Positions 1 to 8,161 of a stretch of 64,000 nt of DNA are shown here, in pieces. The stretch is from Paenalcaligenes suwonensis (GTDB taxonomy: Bacteria; Pseudomonadota; Gammaproteobacteria; Burkholderiales; Burkholderiaceae_B): the NCBI RefSeq assembly GCF_011290505.1, contig NZ_JAANPV010000002.1:351049-415048 (forward strand), in the 5' to 3' direction. The notes beneath the pieces were generated by a model. It was not told the DNA's origin. It saw nothing but the letters and a program-made list of their open reading frames with translations, and searched no databases. Both the position numbers and the translations under genes were made by a program. How positions within the stretch are numbered: the stretch's first letter is position 1; each line of letters starts with the position of its first letter.

Positions 1-854
1 TCATCCACAATAATCAGCCCCAATGACGCTAAGGGGGCAAAAATGGATAAGCGTGTTCCCAGCAATACCCGTGCTTCACCTTGCTCTAAGGACAGCCACG
101 AGCGTAAACGTTCGCCTTCAGACAACCCGCTATGCAGCACAGCCACTGGATAGGCTTCGCCATCTTTTTGTAAACGGCGACGCAGCGCCTGCTCAAACTG
201 AGGCGTTAGATTGATCTCGGGCACCATGAACAAGACTTGCTTTCCTTGCTCTAGCACCTTCAAGGCCGCTGCCAAATACACTTCGGTTTTGCCACTGCCC
301 GTAATACCATGCAACAGCACTGTTTGGTGGCCATCAACAGCGTGAATATGCTGTACAGCTGCTTGCTGTTCGGCATTTAACACAATGATCTCAGGATCAG
401 CTACAGCAGTCTTCGCGGCGGCCTTACGTCGTTTACGTAATCTGGCCACAGGTCCACCAGCGGCTCGCTTACCGGTATACGCTGCGGGCTTACGCAAGCT
501 TAACGGCAGTACTGGCAGCAACACCTCGCCTAGAGGACGCTGGTAATAGCTGGCGGCAAAATGTGCCATCTGTAAGCTAGCAGCACTGAGTGGGGCCGTG
601 TCGTCTAGCAGCATATCGATGGCTTTGACGTGTTTGGCCTCGAATACTGGTTGTGCTGGCGTTTCTACCACCACACCCACCATTTGGCGACGGCCAAAAT
701 GTACTAGCACCCTACTACCTATGACTACTGCTGCATCATGGTAATAGTCAAACAGGTCATCCAATGGCACATCCAATGCCACACGCAACCAGTATTTAGA
801 AGCCGGCTCAGTGCTCTGTTTAGGCTCCACCTGTGCGGGAATTGGATTAGACAT
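1..854 (-). CDS. priA: Primosomal protein N' (replication restart helicase), 3' end outside window
   Basis: PriA is a 3'-to-5' superfamily 2 helicase that reloads the replisome at stalled forks. The translated start has the PriA N-terminal motif VALDVPLDDLFDY. About 170 codons later comes the Walker A stretch HGITGSGKTEVYL, and the reading frame runs off the window at IIVDE, the beginning of the DEEH box. Roughly 284 codons are therefore present: the 3' DNA-binding domain and the first part of helicase lobe 1. The ATG lies at 852-854 (complement). The gene is separated from upstream hemE by a hairpin terminator and a DnaA-box-containing spacer, so it probably has its own promoter. The family call is sure; completeness cannot be judged. 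Confidence 0.95.
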   Translation of the reverse strand, partial: MSNPIPAQVEPKQSTEPASKYWLRVALDVPLDDLFDYYHDAAVVIGSRVLVHFGRRQMVGVVVETPAQPVFEAKHVKAIDMLLDDTAPLSAASLQMAHFAASYYQRPLGEVLLPVLPLSLRKPAAYTGKRAAGGPVARLRKRRKAAAKTAVADPEIIVLNAEQQAAVQHIHAVDGHQTVLLHGITGSGKTEVYLAAALKVLEQGKQVLFMVPEINLTPQFEQALRRRLQKDGEAYPVAVLHSGLSEGERLRSWLSLEQGEARVLLGTRLSIFAPLASLGLIIVD

Positions 855-904
855 GATGACTCGCAGGGAGAAGTAAGTTGTCTAGCATGCTATGGCCACC
901 AGCC

Positions 905-1090
905 TGTGGATAACTTTGGGGAAAAAGCCCAGAAAACTGTGGGGATTGATGTGGACAACCTACTGTGAAAATAAACAGTCCCTGTTGAAAAATAAGTATA
1001 TTAGTTTAATTTCAATAACTTACGATAAAAACCAAAGACTTACCATGAACAACGACTTCTAAGTTGGCTATTTTGTAAAACTGTGCACAA
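905..1090. promoter_or_regulatory. DnaA-box-like cluster with AT-rich segment
   Basis: A perfect consensus DnaA box in reverse orientation (TGTGGATAA) sits at 905-913. One-mismatch boxes follow at 950-958 (TGTGGACAA) and 1082-1090 (TGTGCACAA). Between them, 961-1040 is conspicuously AT-rich. The spacer is also the promoter region of priA. DnaA control of priA is the conservative reading (inference); an origin-like role is possible but there is no dnaA, dnaN or mnmG in view. Confidence 0.45.
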
Positions 1091-1108
1091 CCACAGTAGG
1101 CCAACCGT

Positions 1109-1131
1109 GAAAAAGGGCCCAGAGGCCCTTA
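1109..1131 (-). terminator. Rho-independent terminator of hemE
   Basis: On the minus strand an AAGGGCC/GGCCCTT stem with a 4-nt loop is followed by a short T run, a few bases after the hemE stop codon. Confidence 0.75.
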
Positions 1132-1136
1132 TTTGC

Positions 1137-2210
1137 TTACTTGTGCATGGCTGCACTGTAGCTATGTACCTCGTCTACCAAGACTTTAACCATGTCGGGA
1201 TCCGTGAAGCGGGAAATCCCATGACCAAAGTTAAAGACGTGGCCACCGTTACCCACTACACCGTAGTCATCAATAACTCGGCGTACTTCGCGACGAATGG
1301 CTTCTTCGCCACCAAACATAGTCATTGGATCTAAGTTACCTTGGAAGGCCACTTTGTCTTGAATACGCTGACGCGCTTGCGACAGGTTCACTGTCCAGTC
1401 TAAGCCCATGGCATCACAACCGCACTCAGCGATAGTTTCCAACCATTGGCCACCGCCTTTGGTAAAGACGATTACTGGCACTTTGCGCCCGTCGTGTTCG
1501 CGGATTAAACCGTCTACCACCATTTTTGTGTAGTGCAGTGAGAACTCTTGGAATAAACCATCGGCCAGCACACCACCCCAGCTATCAAAGATCATGGCCG
1601 CTTGCGCACCCGAACGAATTTGTTGATTCAGGTATTCGATTGTGGTTTCTGCGTTAATTTTCAAAATACGGTGCAACAGATCGGGACGGGCATACAGCAT
1701 GCTTTTAATCATGCGGTAGTCAGACGACCCTTGGCCCTCTACCATGTAGCAGCCGATGGTCCAGGGGCTACCAGCAAAACCGATTAGCGGTACGCGACCA
1801 TCAAGCTCTTGGCGAATGAGTTCTACTGCATCAAAAACGTATTGCAGCTTGGCCATATCGGGCACATGCAGTTTATCTACATCTGCTTCGGTACGAATAG
1901 GCGAGGCAAATCGCGGGCCTTCACCTTCGTAAAAACCCAACCCCAAGCCCATGGCATCGGGTACGGTCAGAATATCGGAGAACAGAATTGCTGCGTCCAA
2001 ATCAAAACGGCGCAACGGCTGTAATGTGACCTCACACGCATACTCTCGATTCTGCGCCAGCCCCATAAAAGAACCGGCCTCAGCACGAGTTGCTCGGTAT
2101 TCTGGCAAATATCTACCTGCTTGGCGCATTAACCAAACGGGGGTATATGGCACAGGCTCACGTAATAATGAACGCAACAGAATATCGTTTTTAAGTTGTG
2201 GTAAAGACAC
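1137..2210 (-). CDS. hemE: Uroporphyrinogen decarboxylase
   Basis: HemE decarboxylates the four acetate side chains of uroporphyrinogen III to give coproporphyrinogen III, a cytoplasmic step of haem synthesis. The 357-residue product has the usual family length. It carries the substrate-binding motif [11 protein letters not shown] near residues 29-39, the SDIL segment with the catalytic Asp, and [16 protein letters not shown]. The C-terminal GHGI region supplies the conserved His. It starts about 30 bp after the regulator gene upstream (ends 2241), so the two may be cotranscribed, and it ends at a terminator. No anomalies were seen. Confidence 0.97.
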   Translation of the reverse strand: MSLPQLKNDILLRSLLREPVPYTPVWLMRQAGRYLPEYRATRAEAGSFMGLAQNREYACEVTLQPLRRFDLDAAILFSDILTVPDAMGLGLGFYEGEGPRFASPIRTEADVDKLHVPDMAKLQYVFDAVELIRQELDGRVPLIGFAGSPWTIGCYMVEGQGSSDYRMIKSMLYARPDLLHRILKINAETTIEYLNQQIRSGAQAAMIFDSWGGVLADGLFQEFSLHYTKMVVDGLIREHDGRKVPVIVFTKGGGQWLETIAECGCDAMGLDWTVNLSQARQRIQDKVAFQGNLDPMTMFGGEEAIRREVRRVIDDYGVVGNGGHVFNFGHGISRFTDPDMVKVLVDEVHSYSAAMHK

Positions 2211-2240
2211 AGCAATCCCTATAAGAAAAATGCCCGACGT

Positions 2241-3044
2241 TTAATCGTCGGTGTGTACTGGAGGCCCTGGTGGGTTCCTAAAGCCTTCGGCTTTGATATC
2301 GTGTTTACGCATCAAAGCCCAAAATGCACGCCTATGCTTTTGCACTGAACGCGCCGCCATGGCGATGTTCCCAGCGCTACGCCCCAATGCGGCACGTATA
2401 TACGCTTTTTCAAACCGCGAAACCACAATATTTTTGGCTTCTTGGAAGGACTCTCGCGAGGTGGCATACCGGGTAGCAACCGCCGCCGCATAGGCTTCAA
2501 GAGTGGCCCCGCTCTGCTGCAATATGGTAGCGCATAAATGGTCTTCTTCGACACTGTGGCCTGCGCCTACCTTATCGAGATCCATCGCATAGTAGGCAGT
2601 AGTTGCCTTATCGTGCAAAGCATGGGTAGTCTGCCGCACCCGTTTCAACATGTAGATACGCGTACGCAGCTCTTCTAGGCACATGGGAGCTCGTAGAAAA
2701 TCCGCCACACCCAGTGTTAACAAGTCGCCCATGGCGGTGGCTTTTAAATCTTCCACCAAACAAAACAGCGGAGTTTGAAAGCTTTGTTGTGCAAAAAACA
2801 GGCTTTTGCGCACAAACGCTAAGTTGTGCTGACCAACGGATAACAAACAAGCATCGAACCGTCTGGCTGGCATGGCCAATGCACGCAACACCTGTGTGTC
2901 ATCAACCTGCTGCGCCAAGACTGAATCATGACGCTCTAGCATTTGTACCCGTAGTTTACCCTGCGCATGTTCCCCCACAAAAGCACGAGCCCTTTCATGC
3001 GTTTCGTCTAGCCTTACTACCGCACAATCGATGGGATCTTTCAT
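2241..3044 (-). CDS. Response-regulator-like protein with Fis-type HTH
   Basis: The 267-residue protein has an N-terminal part (about 1-135) that looks like a degenerate receiver fold: alternating hydrophobic strands (DACLLSV, TPLFCLV) but no clear acidic pocket. The C-terminal part (about 205-258) resembles the Fis-type helix-turn-helix of NtrC-like proteins (RFEKAYIRAALGRSAGNIAMAA). There is no AAA+ domain between them. It is probably a DNA-binding regulator whose N-terminal domain no longer takes a phosphoryl group (inference). It lies directly upstream of hemE on the same strand. The target is unknown; no partner kinase is nearby. Confidence 0.65.
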   Translation of the reverse strand: MKDPIDCAVVRLDETHERARAFVGEHAQGKLRVQMLERHDSVLAQQVDDTQVLRALAMPARRFDACLLSVGQHNLAFVRKSLFFAQQSFQTPLFCLVEDLKATAMGDLLTLGVADFLRAPMCLEELRTRIYMLKRVRQTTHALHDKATTAYYAMDLDKVGAGHSVEEDHLCATILQQSGATLEAYAAAVATRYATSRESFQEAKNIVVSRFEKAYIRAALGRSAGNIAMAARSVQKHRRAFWALMRKHDIKAEGFRNPPGPPVHTDD

Positions 3045-3163
3045 CGTTTACCTCCATGAATGCCTGCATTACAAACATGGATGTACTGTAGTTAAAGCCT
3101 AAATCGTCCACAATTCGGTGTTCTGACAACTCAGCAATTACCAACTGATAATACTGTCAGCCC

Positions 3164-4111
3164 TTATGGACGAGCACACCGCCGCAACTCAGCTGGCATA
3201 GACTCGCCATCATCCCATGAAGCGGGGTCTTCCAAAGGTTCTAGGTGGCTATCAATTTGGATGGGGCTCACCACATTGGCAATGCGCTGCTCTATTTGCT
3301 CAAGCAAGTCGTGCCCTTTTTGCACTGTCCAACTGCCAGGGACCAAGATATGTACCGACATGAAGCGCTGTGCGCCCGAGCGTCGTGTACGCAAGGCGTG
3401 GTACAGCACACCTTGTTCGCAGTAAGTGTCTAGCACAGAGGTAATTTGAGCGATCTCGTCGTCAGCCAAGGCGGCATCCATCAGCCCATTAATAGAGCGT
3501 TTCACCAAGCCCCAGCCGGTACGGATAATATGCAAGCCCACCCCAATGGCAACCACAGCATCCACCCATAACCAACCGGTAAGCATCACAATCCCAACGC
3601 CCACCAGCACACCGCCGGTAGTCCAGACATCGCTAAGAATATGCTGGGCATCAGCCTCTAGGGTAATGGAATCATGACGGCGTGCGGCCCCCAACAAGAT
3701 TCGCGCCAATACAAAGTTCACAATAGACGCCAATACCGCCAACCCCATACCCAAACCGGGTTGTTCTAGCGGGGTAGGGTTCAACAGGTGATCGATGGCT
3801 GTCACGATAATCATCAGTGCAGCTAAGAGGATAAGCATCCCTTCTGCTCCACTGGAAAAATACTCTACTTTCTCGTGCCCGTACGGGTGTTTTTCGTCGG
3901 CAGGTTTAGCCGCAATAATCAGCACAATCAACGCCAAAATAGCAGCGACTAAATTGACAATAGACTCCAGTGCGTCAGACAACAACCCCACTGAACCGGT
4001 TAAGGCGTACGCCCCCGCTTTCAAGGCAATGGTAAGAATAGCACCCACAATGGAGAGCACAGCAAAACGCACCAACGATGGCCTAGTTTGCTGAATTTCT
4101 GGCTGTTGCAT
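3164..4111 (-). CDS. Cation diffusion facilitator (CDF) family transporter
   Basis: CDF proteins export divalent metals such as Zn2+, Fe2+ or Mn2+ in exchange for protons across the inner membrane. The 315-residue product has several hydrophobic helices, the SDALESIVN motif (transmembrane metal-site Asp) around residue 40 and HPYGHEKVEYFSS around residue 75, and ends in a soluble domain of about 90 residues typical of the family cytoplasmic dimerisation domain. A second Asp/His site is visible in TLEADAQHILSDVW. Metal specificity cannot be told from sequence. It is divergent from the alkyltransferase gene; the two promoters share about 130 bp. Confidence 0.9.
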   Translation of the reverse strand: MQQPEIQQTRPSLVRFAVLSIVGAILTIALKAGAYALTGSVGLLSDALESIVNLVAAILALIVLIIAAKPADEKHPYGHEKVEYFSSGAEGMLILLAALMIIVTAIDHLLNPTPLEQPGLGMGLAVLASIVNFVLARILLGAARRHDSITLEADAQHILSDVWTTGGVLVGVGIVMLTGWLWVDAVVAIGVGLHIIRTGWGLVKRSINGLMDAALADDEIAQITSVLDTYCEQGVLYHALRTRRSGAQRFMSVHILVPGSWTVQKGHDLLEQIEQRIANVVSPIQIDSHLEPLEDPASWDDGESMPAELRRCARP

Positions 4112-4240
4112 ACCCTCTCCTGTGTGGTCGTAATGGCACCGGCTGTCATTATACGTCAGCGTATTTTTCCTAAAGCGGATGCGAATCAGACGCGAAAACT
4201 CTACACTATCTCACTACCTATTTTTTGCATGGCTGTCCTT

Positions 4241-4798
4241 ATGTCTACCCTTTTTCTACTCGAACGCGCCGCCTCACCGCTGGGTGAAATGCTAGTGGTG
4301 ACTGACGAACAAGGGCGCTTACGCGCGCTAGACTGGGAAGATCATGCTGAGCGTCTGCAGACGCTGATGCAACGCCAATACAAAGACCAGCCTTACACAC
4401 TGCAAAACACACACATACGCTCGGATGCCGCGCGTGCTGTACTGCGTTATTTCGAGGGCGACATGCAAGCCATTGAGCAACTACCCACCCAAACAGGCGG
4501 TACGGCTTTTCAGCAGCAAGTGTGGACGTGCTTACTCACTATTCCCTGTGGGCAAACCATTAGTTATGCCGAGTTGGCAAACCGCATTGGTAACCCTAAA
4601 GCGGTACGTGCGGTAGGTTTAGCTAATGGCGCAAACCCTATTAGTATTGTGGTGCCCTGCCATAGAGTGATTGGCAGTAACCAGCGCTTAACGGGATATG
4701 GTGGCGGCTTGCCACGTAAACAGTGGCTACTGCAACATGAATACGCCCATACACAGCAAGAAACGGAGTGTGGCCAACTGCCTTTGGCTTTACGCTAA
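4241..4798 (+). CDS. ogt: Methylated-DNA--[protein]-cysteine S-methyltransferase
   Basis: A suicidal DNA-repair enzyme that moves alkyl groups from O6-alkylguanine to its own cysteine. The active-site motif VVPCHRVIG is intact, preceded by the HTH segment SYAELANRIGNPKAVRAVG. The open frame extends upstream to 4088, but that extension overlaps the start of the divergent CDF gene and has no family similarity. The ATG at 4241 (MSTLFLLERAASPLG) gives about 185 residues, the usual Ogt length; 4229 is an alternative start. It is followed after 31 bp by a second alkyltransferase gene, probably in one transcript. Confidence 0.9.
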   Translation: MSTLFLLERAASPLGEMLVVTDEQGRLRALDWEDHAERLQTLMQRQYKDQPYTLQNTHIRSDAARAVLRYFEGDMQAIEQLPTQTGGTAFQQQVWTCLLTIPCGQTISYAELANRIGNPKAVRAVGLANGANPISIVVPCHRVIGSNQRLTGYGGGLPRKQWLLQHEYAHTQQETECGQLPLALR

Positions 4799-4829
4799 AG
4801 GCTCATAGGACTTTTTATGAAGCTCTGCC

Positions 4830-5663
4830 ATGCGTACTACTACACACCATACTGCTCTGATTGCTGAGGCTTGCCGCCAACTGCAATCACTAGACCCTGC
4901 CCCCAACTTGGCAAAACTGGCAGCGTCCGCAGGGCTGAGCCCCTACCACTTTCACCGTGTTTTCAAAGCGGAAACCGGCTTAACCCCCAAAGCTTACGCC
5001 GCTGCTTGCCGAGCCCAACGGCTACGCTCTGCGCTGCAAGACCCCAAGCACACCGTGACCGACGCCATCTACGAAGCAGGCTTTAACTCCAACAGTCGTT
5101 TTTATGAGCAGTCACAACAACTGCTGGGCATGCCACCCAAAGACTACAAAACCGGGGGCTCCGGGTCTGATATTCGTTTTGCATTAGGACAGTGTTCGCT
5201 GGGTGCCATTGCTGTGGCACAAAGTCAGCATGGCGTCTGTGCCATTTTATTGGATGACGACCCACAAACTGTGCTTCAACAACTGCAAGACTTGTTTCCC
5301 AAGGCACAACTGATAGGCGATGACCCTGACTTCGATCTGTTGGTGGCTCACGTTGTGGGGGCTATAGAGCAACCCAACATAGGCATACACCTACCCTTAG
5401 ATGTACAAGGCACAGCCTTCCAAGAACGCGTGTGGCAAGCTCTGCGCGAAATTCCGCCAGGCACTACGGTAAGCTACGCCGAACTGGCCACACGCATAGG
5501 CTCGCCCAAAGCGGTTCGAGCAGTTGCCAATGCCTGCGGCGCTAATAAATTAGCCTTTGCTATCCCCTGCCACCGCGTTGTTCGCAGCAATGGTGAGCTA
5601 GGCGGTTACCGATGGGGCTTGGCTCGCAAACAACAACTGTTGCAACGCGAGCAAAGCGCTTAG
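4830..5663 (+). CDS. Ada-like protein: AraC HTH fused to O6-alkylguanine alkyltransferase, lacking the N-terminal Ada domain
   Basis: The 277-residue protein begins with an AraC-type double HTH (about 1-100: LAKLAASAGLSPYHFHRVFK, then TDAIYEAGFNSNSRFYE). A complete alkyltransferase domain follows with active-site IPCHRVV near residue 250. Classical Ada has an extra N-terminal zinc domain whose cysteine takes a methyl group from phosphotriesters and switches the protein into an activator. That domain is absent, and no in-frame remnant of it is visible. The HTH may therefore bind without the usual methylation switch, or be activated through the C-terminal cysteine (inference). Downstream of ogt, same strand. 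Confidence 0.88.
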   Translation: MRTTTHHTALIAEACRQLQSLDPAPNLAKLAASAGLSPYHFHRVFKAETGLTPKAYAAACRAQRLRSALQDPKHTVTDAIYEAGFNSNSRFYEQSQQLLGMPPKDYKTGGSGSDIRFALGQCSLGAIAVAQSQHGVCAILLDDDPQTVLQQLQDLFPKAQLIGDDPDFDLLVAHVVGAIEQPNIGIHLPLDVQGTAFQERVWQALREIPPGTTVSYAELATRIGSPKAVRAVANACGANKLAFAIPCHRVVRSNGELGGYRWGLARKQQLLQREQSA

Positions 5664-7393
5664 AAGTGGTGCGTCAAACCTACGGCCACACGGTTTGAAC
5701 TTGGCTCGGCTGATGTCACTACATTTTCTGGATCGTAGCGTTTACCGTGTGCCGCAAAAGCATACAGGCTGGTACGTGGCGACAAGGGGTACACATAACC
5801 CAGCGACATAACCTGCATTTTTTTGGCTTTGCTGCCAGTGTCTTCCCATGTCCAGTTGGGTTTGCCTAGTGCCCACTGCATTTGCACTTCGCCGCCACCC
5901 AACTCTACCGCGGCGCCTAGATACCATGTGTCTAGCCTGCCACCGTTAATGAATTCCTCTGGCCCTAAGCCATCTAGCCCAATGTCTTCTAGACTTGCCG
6001 GAGCTTCTTCACCGTTGCGACCTACAAAGCCGTTTTGTTGACGACTCCATGCCGTAGCCAAGCGCACGCTGCCGAAGTCATAGCTCAACGCTAACTGCGT
6101 AGCTTGCGGTGCGCGGGCTTTATCGCTGTTATTCACGCTTACGCGTTGCAAGCGTTCGAAGCTGGCAGCAACTTGCCATGGCCCATTCTCATAGCGCCCG
6201 GCGACGCTGTACAGTTGCTTGCGGTTCTTTTCCCAGTCGCGCTCACCCACATCTCGATTGTGTGTCACCCCAAGTTGGAAGCCAGACCATTCAGGACTAA
6301 CCCATGTCGCCGCGCTGGATACTTGATAGTTGTCCGAGGCACGCATCAACGCCCCCATCCCAAAATCTTTCCAACCCGCAATTTCCAACTCCGACACAAA
6401 TTCTTGGCCCACGGTGTACTGGCGACCAAAGCGCAGCTCACCCCATTGCTCATTGCTTAACCCTAACCACGATTGGTAGTTAAACAAGCGATCAGGCTCC
6501 TCGGCCGAACCGGTTAGCAGATTCAGGCCTCCTTCTAATTTGAAGTTGGCATAGGTACCGCCACCCAAATCTTCTTGGCCACGCAGGCCCCACAGTGAAT
6601 CTGTTTGACCACCCTCTTCTAACCCTGTGCGATGCCCTTGGCCTGAAATGCGCGTCCAGCTCATGCCTGTATCCAAAGTACCGTACAGTGATAGCTCGGT
6701 TTCGGCATGGCTAGCGGCGGAATGCAAGGCCAAACCGCCTGCTGCAAGCATCAGGGCACAACTACCTGCAAGGCGCAGCAAGCTATGACGCCAGTTTGCC
6801 AGCAATGCACGATTCTCTTGCTCGCGGCACTGCTGCGCCGGCATCTGCATTAATAAACTCAACAACGTCTGTTCTCCGGTAGCCACCACTACAGCTTGTG
6901 CTGTCCCAGCAATCACTTTATCGCCCATGGCACAGCTATCAGGCCATGCTTGCAACACCATGCGTTCTAGCACCAAGTTGTCTTGGTTAATTAATCGTAC
7001 GTCTGCGGGCACCCAATCACCTGCCGCCAATAACACCATATCGCCAGGTACCAGCAAGCTAGCAGAGACTTTGCCTTGATAGCTGCCTTCGTGACCCGCC
7101 ACTGGGTTTTGTCTACGCACAGTACAGCTTTGCTGTGACATCAGTTTTGCGTAAGCCGCTAAGTCTGGGGCGCTGCCTTTTTTCACCGCCACACGGTTTA
7201 GGCCCTGCTTCATTAGCCTGTTTAGCACGTCAGAGAAAGACAGCCCTTGATGTTGCGTATCCAACTTTTTCAGCACAGCCGCTAAAGACAAGTGTGCGTA
7301 GGTGGACAGCAGACAGTCGGCTCTACGCACAGTACGCAGTGGCGTAGCGGCGGAACCGTCGAAGAAAATGGGGGATTGGTATACATGTTGCAT
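5660..7393 (-). CDS. Chimeric protein: MgtA-like P-type ATPase N-terminal fragment fused to a trimeric porin
   Basis: A single frame encodes 577 residues from the ATG at 7393, which has an AGGA ribosome site about 10 nt upstream. Residues about 30-175 follow an MgtA/MgtB Mg2+-ATPase: GLSFSDVLNRL, VPGDMVLLAAGDWVPADVRL (115 on) and GTAQAVVVATG (163 on). The first two transmembrane helices, the TGES motif and everything from the DKTG site onward are missing, so it cannot transport. Residues about 204-230 form one hydrophobic stretch, lined up with ATPase TM3 but ending in a signal-peptidase-like ASHA. Residues 231-577 are a complete porin-type barrel ending in a terminal Phe. An internal start at 6850 or 6844 could give the porin alone, but its ribosome site is weak. 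Overlaps the Ada-like gene stop by 4 bp (convergent). Confidence 0.8.
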   Translation of the reverse strand: MQHVYQSPIFFDGSAATPLRTVRRADCLLSTYAHLSLAAVLKKLDTQHQGLSFSDVLNRLMKQGLNRVAVKKGSAPDLAAYAKLMSQQSCTVRRQNPVAGHEGSYQGKVSASLLVPGDMVLLAAGDWVPADVRLINQDNLVLERMVLQAWPDSCAMGDKVIAGTAQAVVVATGEQTLLSLLMQMPAQQCREQENRALLANWRHSLLRLAGSCALMLAAGGLALHSAASHAETELSLYGTLDTGMSWTRISGQGHRTGLEEGGQTDSLWGLRGQEDLGGGTYANFKLEGGLNLLTGSAEEPDRLFNYQSWLGLSNEQWGELRFGRQYTVGQEFVSELEIAGWKDFGMGALMRASDNYQVSSAATWVSPEWSGFQLGVTHNRDVGERDWEKNRKQLYSVAGRYENGPWQVAASFERLQRVSVNNSDKARAPQATQLALSYDFGSVRLATAWSRQQNGFVGRNGEEAPASLEDIGLDGLGPEEFINGGRLDTWYLGAAVELGGGEVQMQWALGKPNWTWEDTGSKAKKMQVMSLGYVYPLSPRTSLYAFAAHGKRYDPENVVTSAEPSSNRVAVGLTHHF

Positions 7394-7410
7394 GGGTCTG
7401 TCCTGCAAGT

Positions 7411-7558
7411 GATGCGAAAATACGAGGCTATTTAATGACGTAGCCATCAAGTAGCACGAACTACCCGTATTTTCGCATCGCCCCACACCCACAGCCAGAC
7501 TGCCTTGGCATAGGTCTGGCATCTAAAAGCATCACTTCACTATACGCAGGTATAGTGC
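7411..7558 (-). ncRNA. Structured 5' leader of the ATPase/porin chimera (candidate cis-regulatory RNA)
   Basis: On the minus strand, a perfect 14-bp stem (7466-7479 with 7411-7424) closes a loop holding two hairpins: GTAG/CTAC (7451-7464) and GGCTA/TAGCC (7426-7444). This forms a three-way junction ending 17 nt before the ATG at 7393. Upstream are a GCCAGAC/GTCTGGC hairpin (about 7496-7522) and a CACTATA/TATAGTG inverted repeat (about 7539-7558). No riboswitch class was recognised; it does not show yybP-ykoY signature loops. An Mg2+- or ion-sensing mgtA-type leader is a reasonable guess given the gene it precedes. Confidence 0.5.
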
Positions 7559-7618
7559 CCAACCTACGGGATACAAACGATGCTTCTTTTACGACTTGTC
7601 ATACTGAAAAACCACGGC

Positions 7619-8143
7619 CTAGCGGTGGTCATCACTATGAATTTGCAGGGCTTCTAAGAAGCGCGACACCATGTTGTAGGTGGCAATGGTCGCCGTAAGC
7701 TCTACCACTTCACGTTTGCTGAAATGCGAACGTATAGCCTCGAAGACTGCATCATCTACCTGAATATCACGTGTCATCGCATCGGTATACGCCAACACGG
7801 CGCGGGTACGATCGTCAAACAGTGTTGAGCTTTTCCACGTGTGTAATTCGTCGAGCTGCGCTTGGCTTACCCCCTCTTTGAGGGCGATAGGTGCGTGCTG
7901 ATCCGCTTCGTAGGGTGCTTTATTGAGCACCGCTACTCGCATGATAATTAACTCGCGCAAATCGCCTGGCAAACTGCTATTCAAACGTATGCCTGTTAAA
8001 TGATTCAACCAGCCCTTGGCAATGGGTGGGCTGTTTAACAGCATTTGATACAAGTGCAGTACGCTGCCGCGCTCGGCAACTATCTGTTCTACCAGCGGGC
8101 TTACCTCAGGATCTTGTAAATCGGCGTACTCAATACGAGCCAT
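7619..8143 (-). CDS. Carboxymuconolactone decarboxylase (AhpD-like) family protein
   Basis: The 174-residue all-helical protein resembles the CMD/AhpD family: ELIIMRVAVLNKAPYEADQHAPIALKEGVSQAQLDEL is the characteristic helix pair, although the CxxC pair of peroxidase members is replaced (KAPYE). Members without CxxC act in ring-cleavage or small-lactone catabolism or have unknown roles. A strong GGAGGA ribosome site precedes the ATG at 8143, 18 bp after the aminotransferase stop, so the two form an operon. The substrate is unknown. Confidence 0.8.
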   Translation of the reverse strand: MARIEYADLQDPEVSPLVEQIVAERGSVLHLYQMLLNSPPIAKGWLNHLTGIRLNSSLPGDLRELIIMRVAVLNKAPYEADQHAPIALKEGVSQAQLDELHTWKSSTLFDDRTRAVLAYTDAMTRDIQVDDAVFEAIRSHFSKREVVELTATIATYNMVSRFLEALQIHSDDHR

Positions 8144-8161
8144 GCAATATTCCTCCGTGCA

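Noticed and set aside
7394..7522. Extended N-terminus of the ATPase/porin chimera (start at 7522 or 7447)
   Set aside because: These codons overlap the perfect stem-loop leader, resemble no protein family and have no ribosome site; the ATG at 7393 has a good one.
7411..7558. yybP-ykoY (Mn2+) riboswitch in front of the chimera
   Set aside because: The conserved loop sequences of that class are not visible; only the genomic context would fit.
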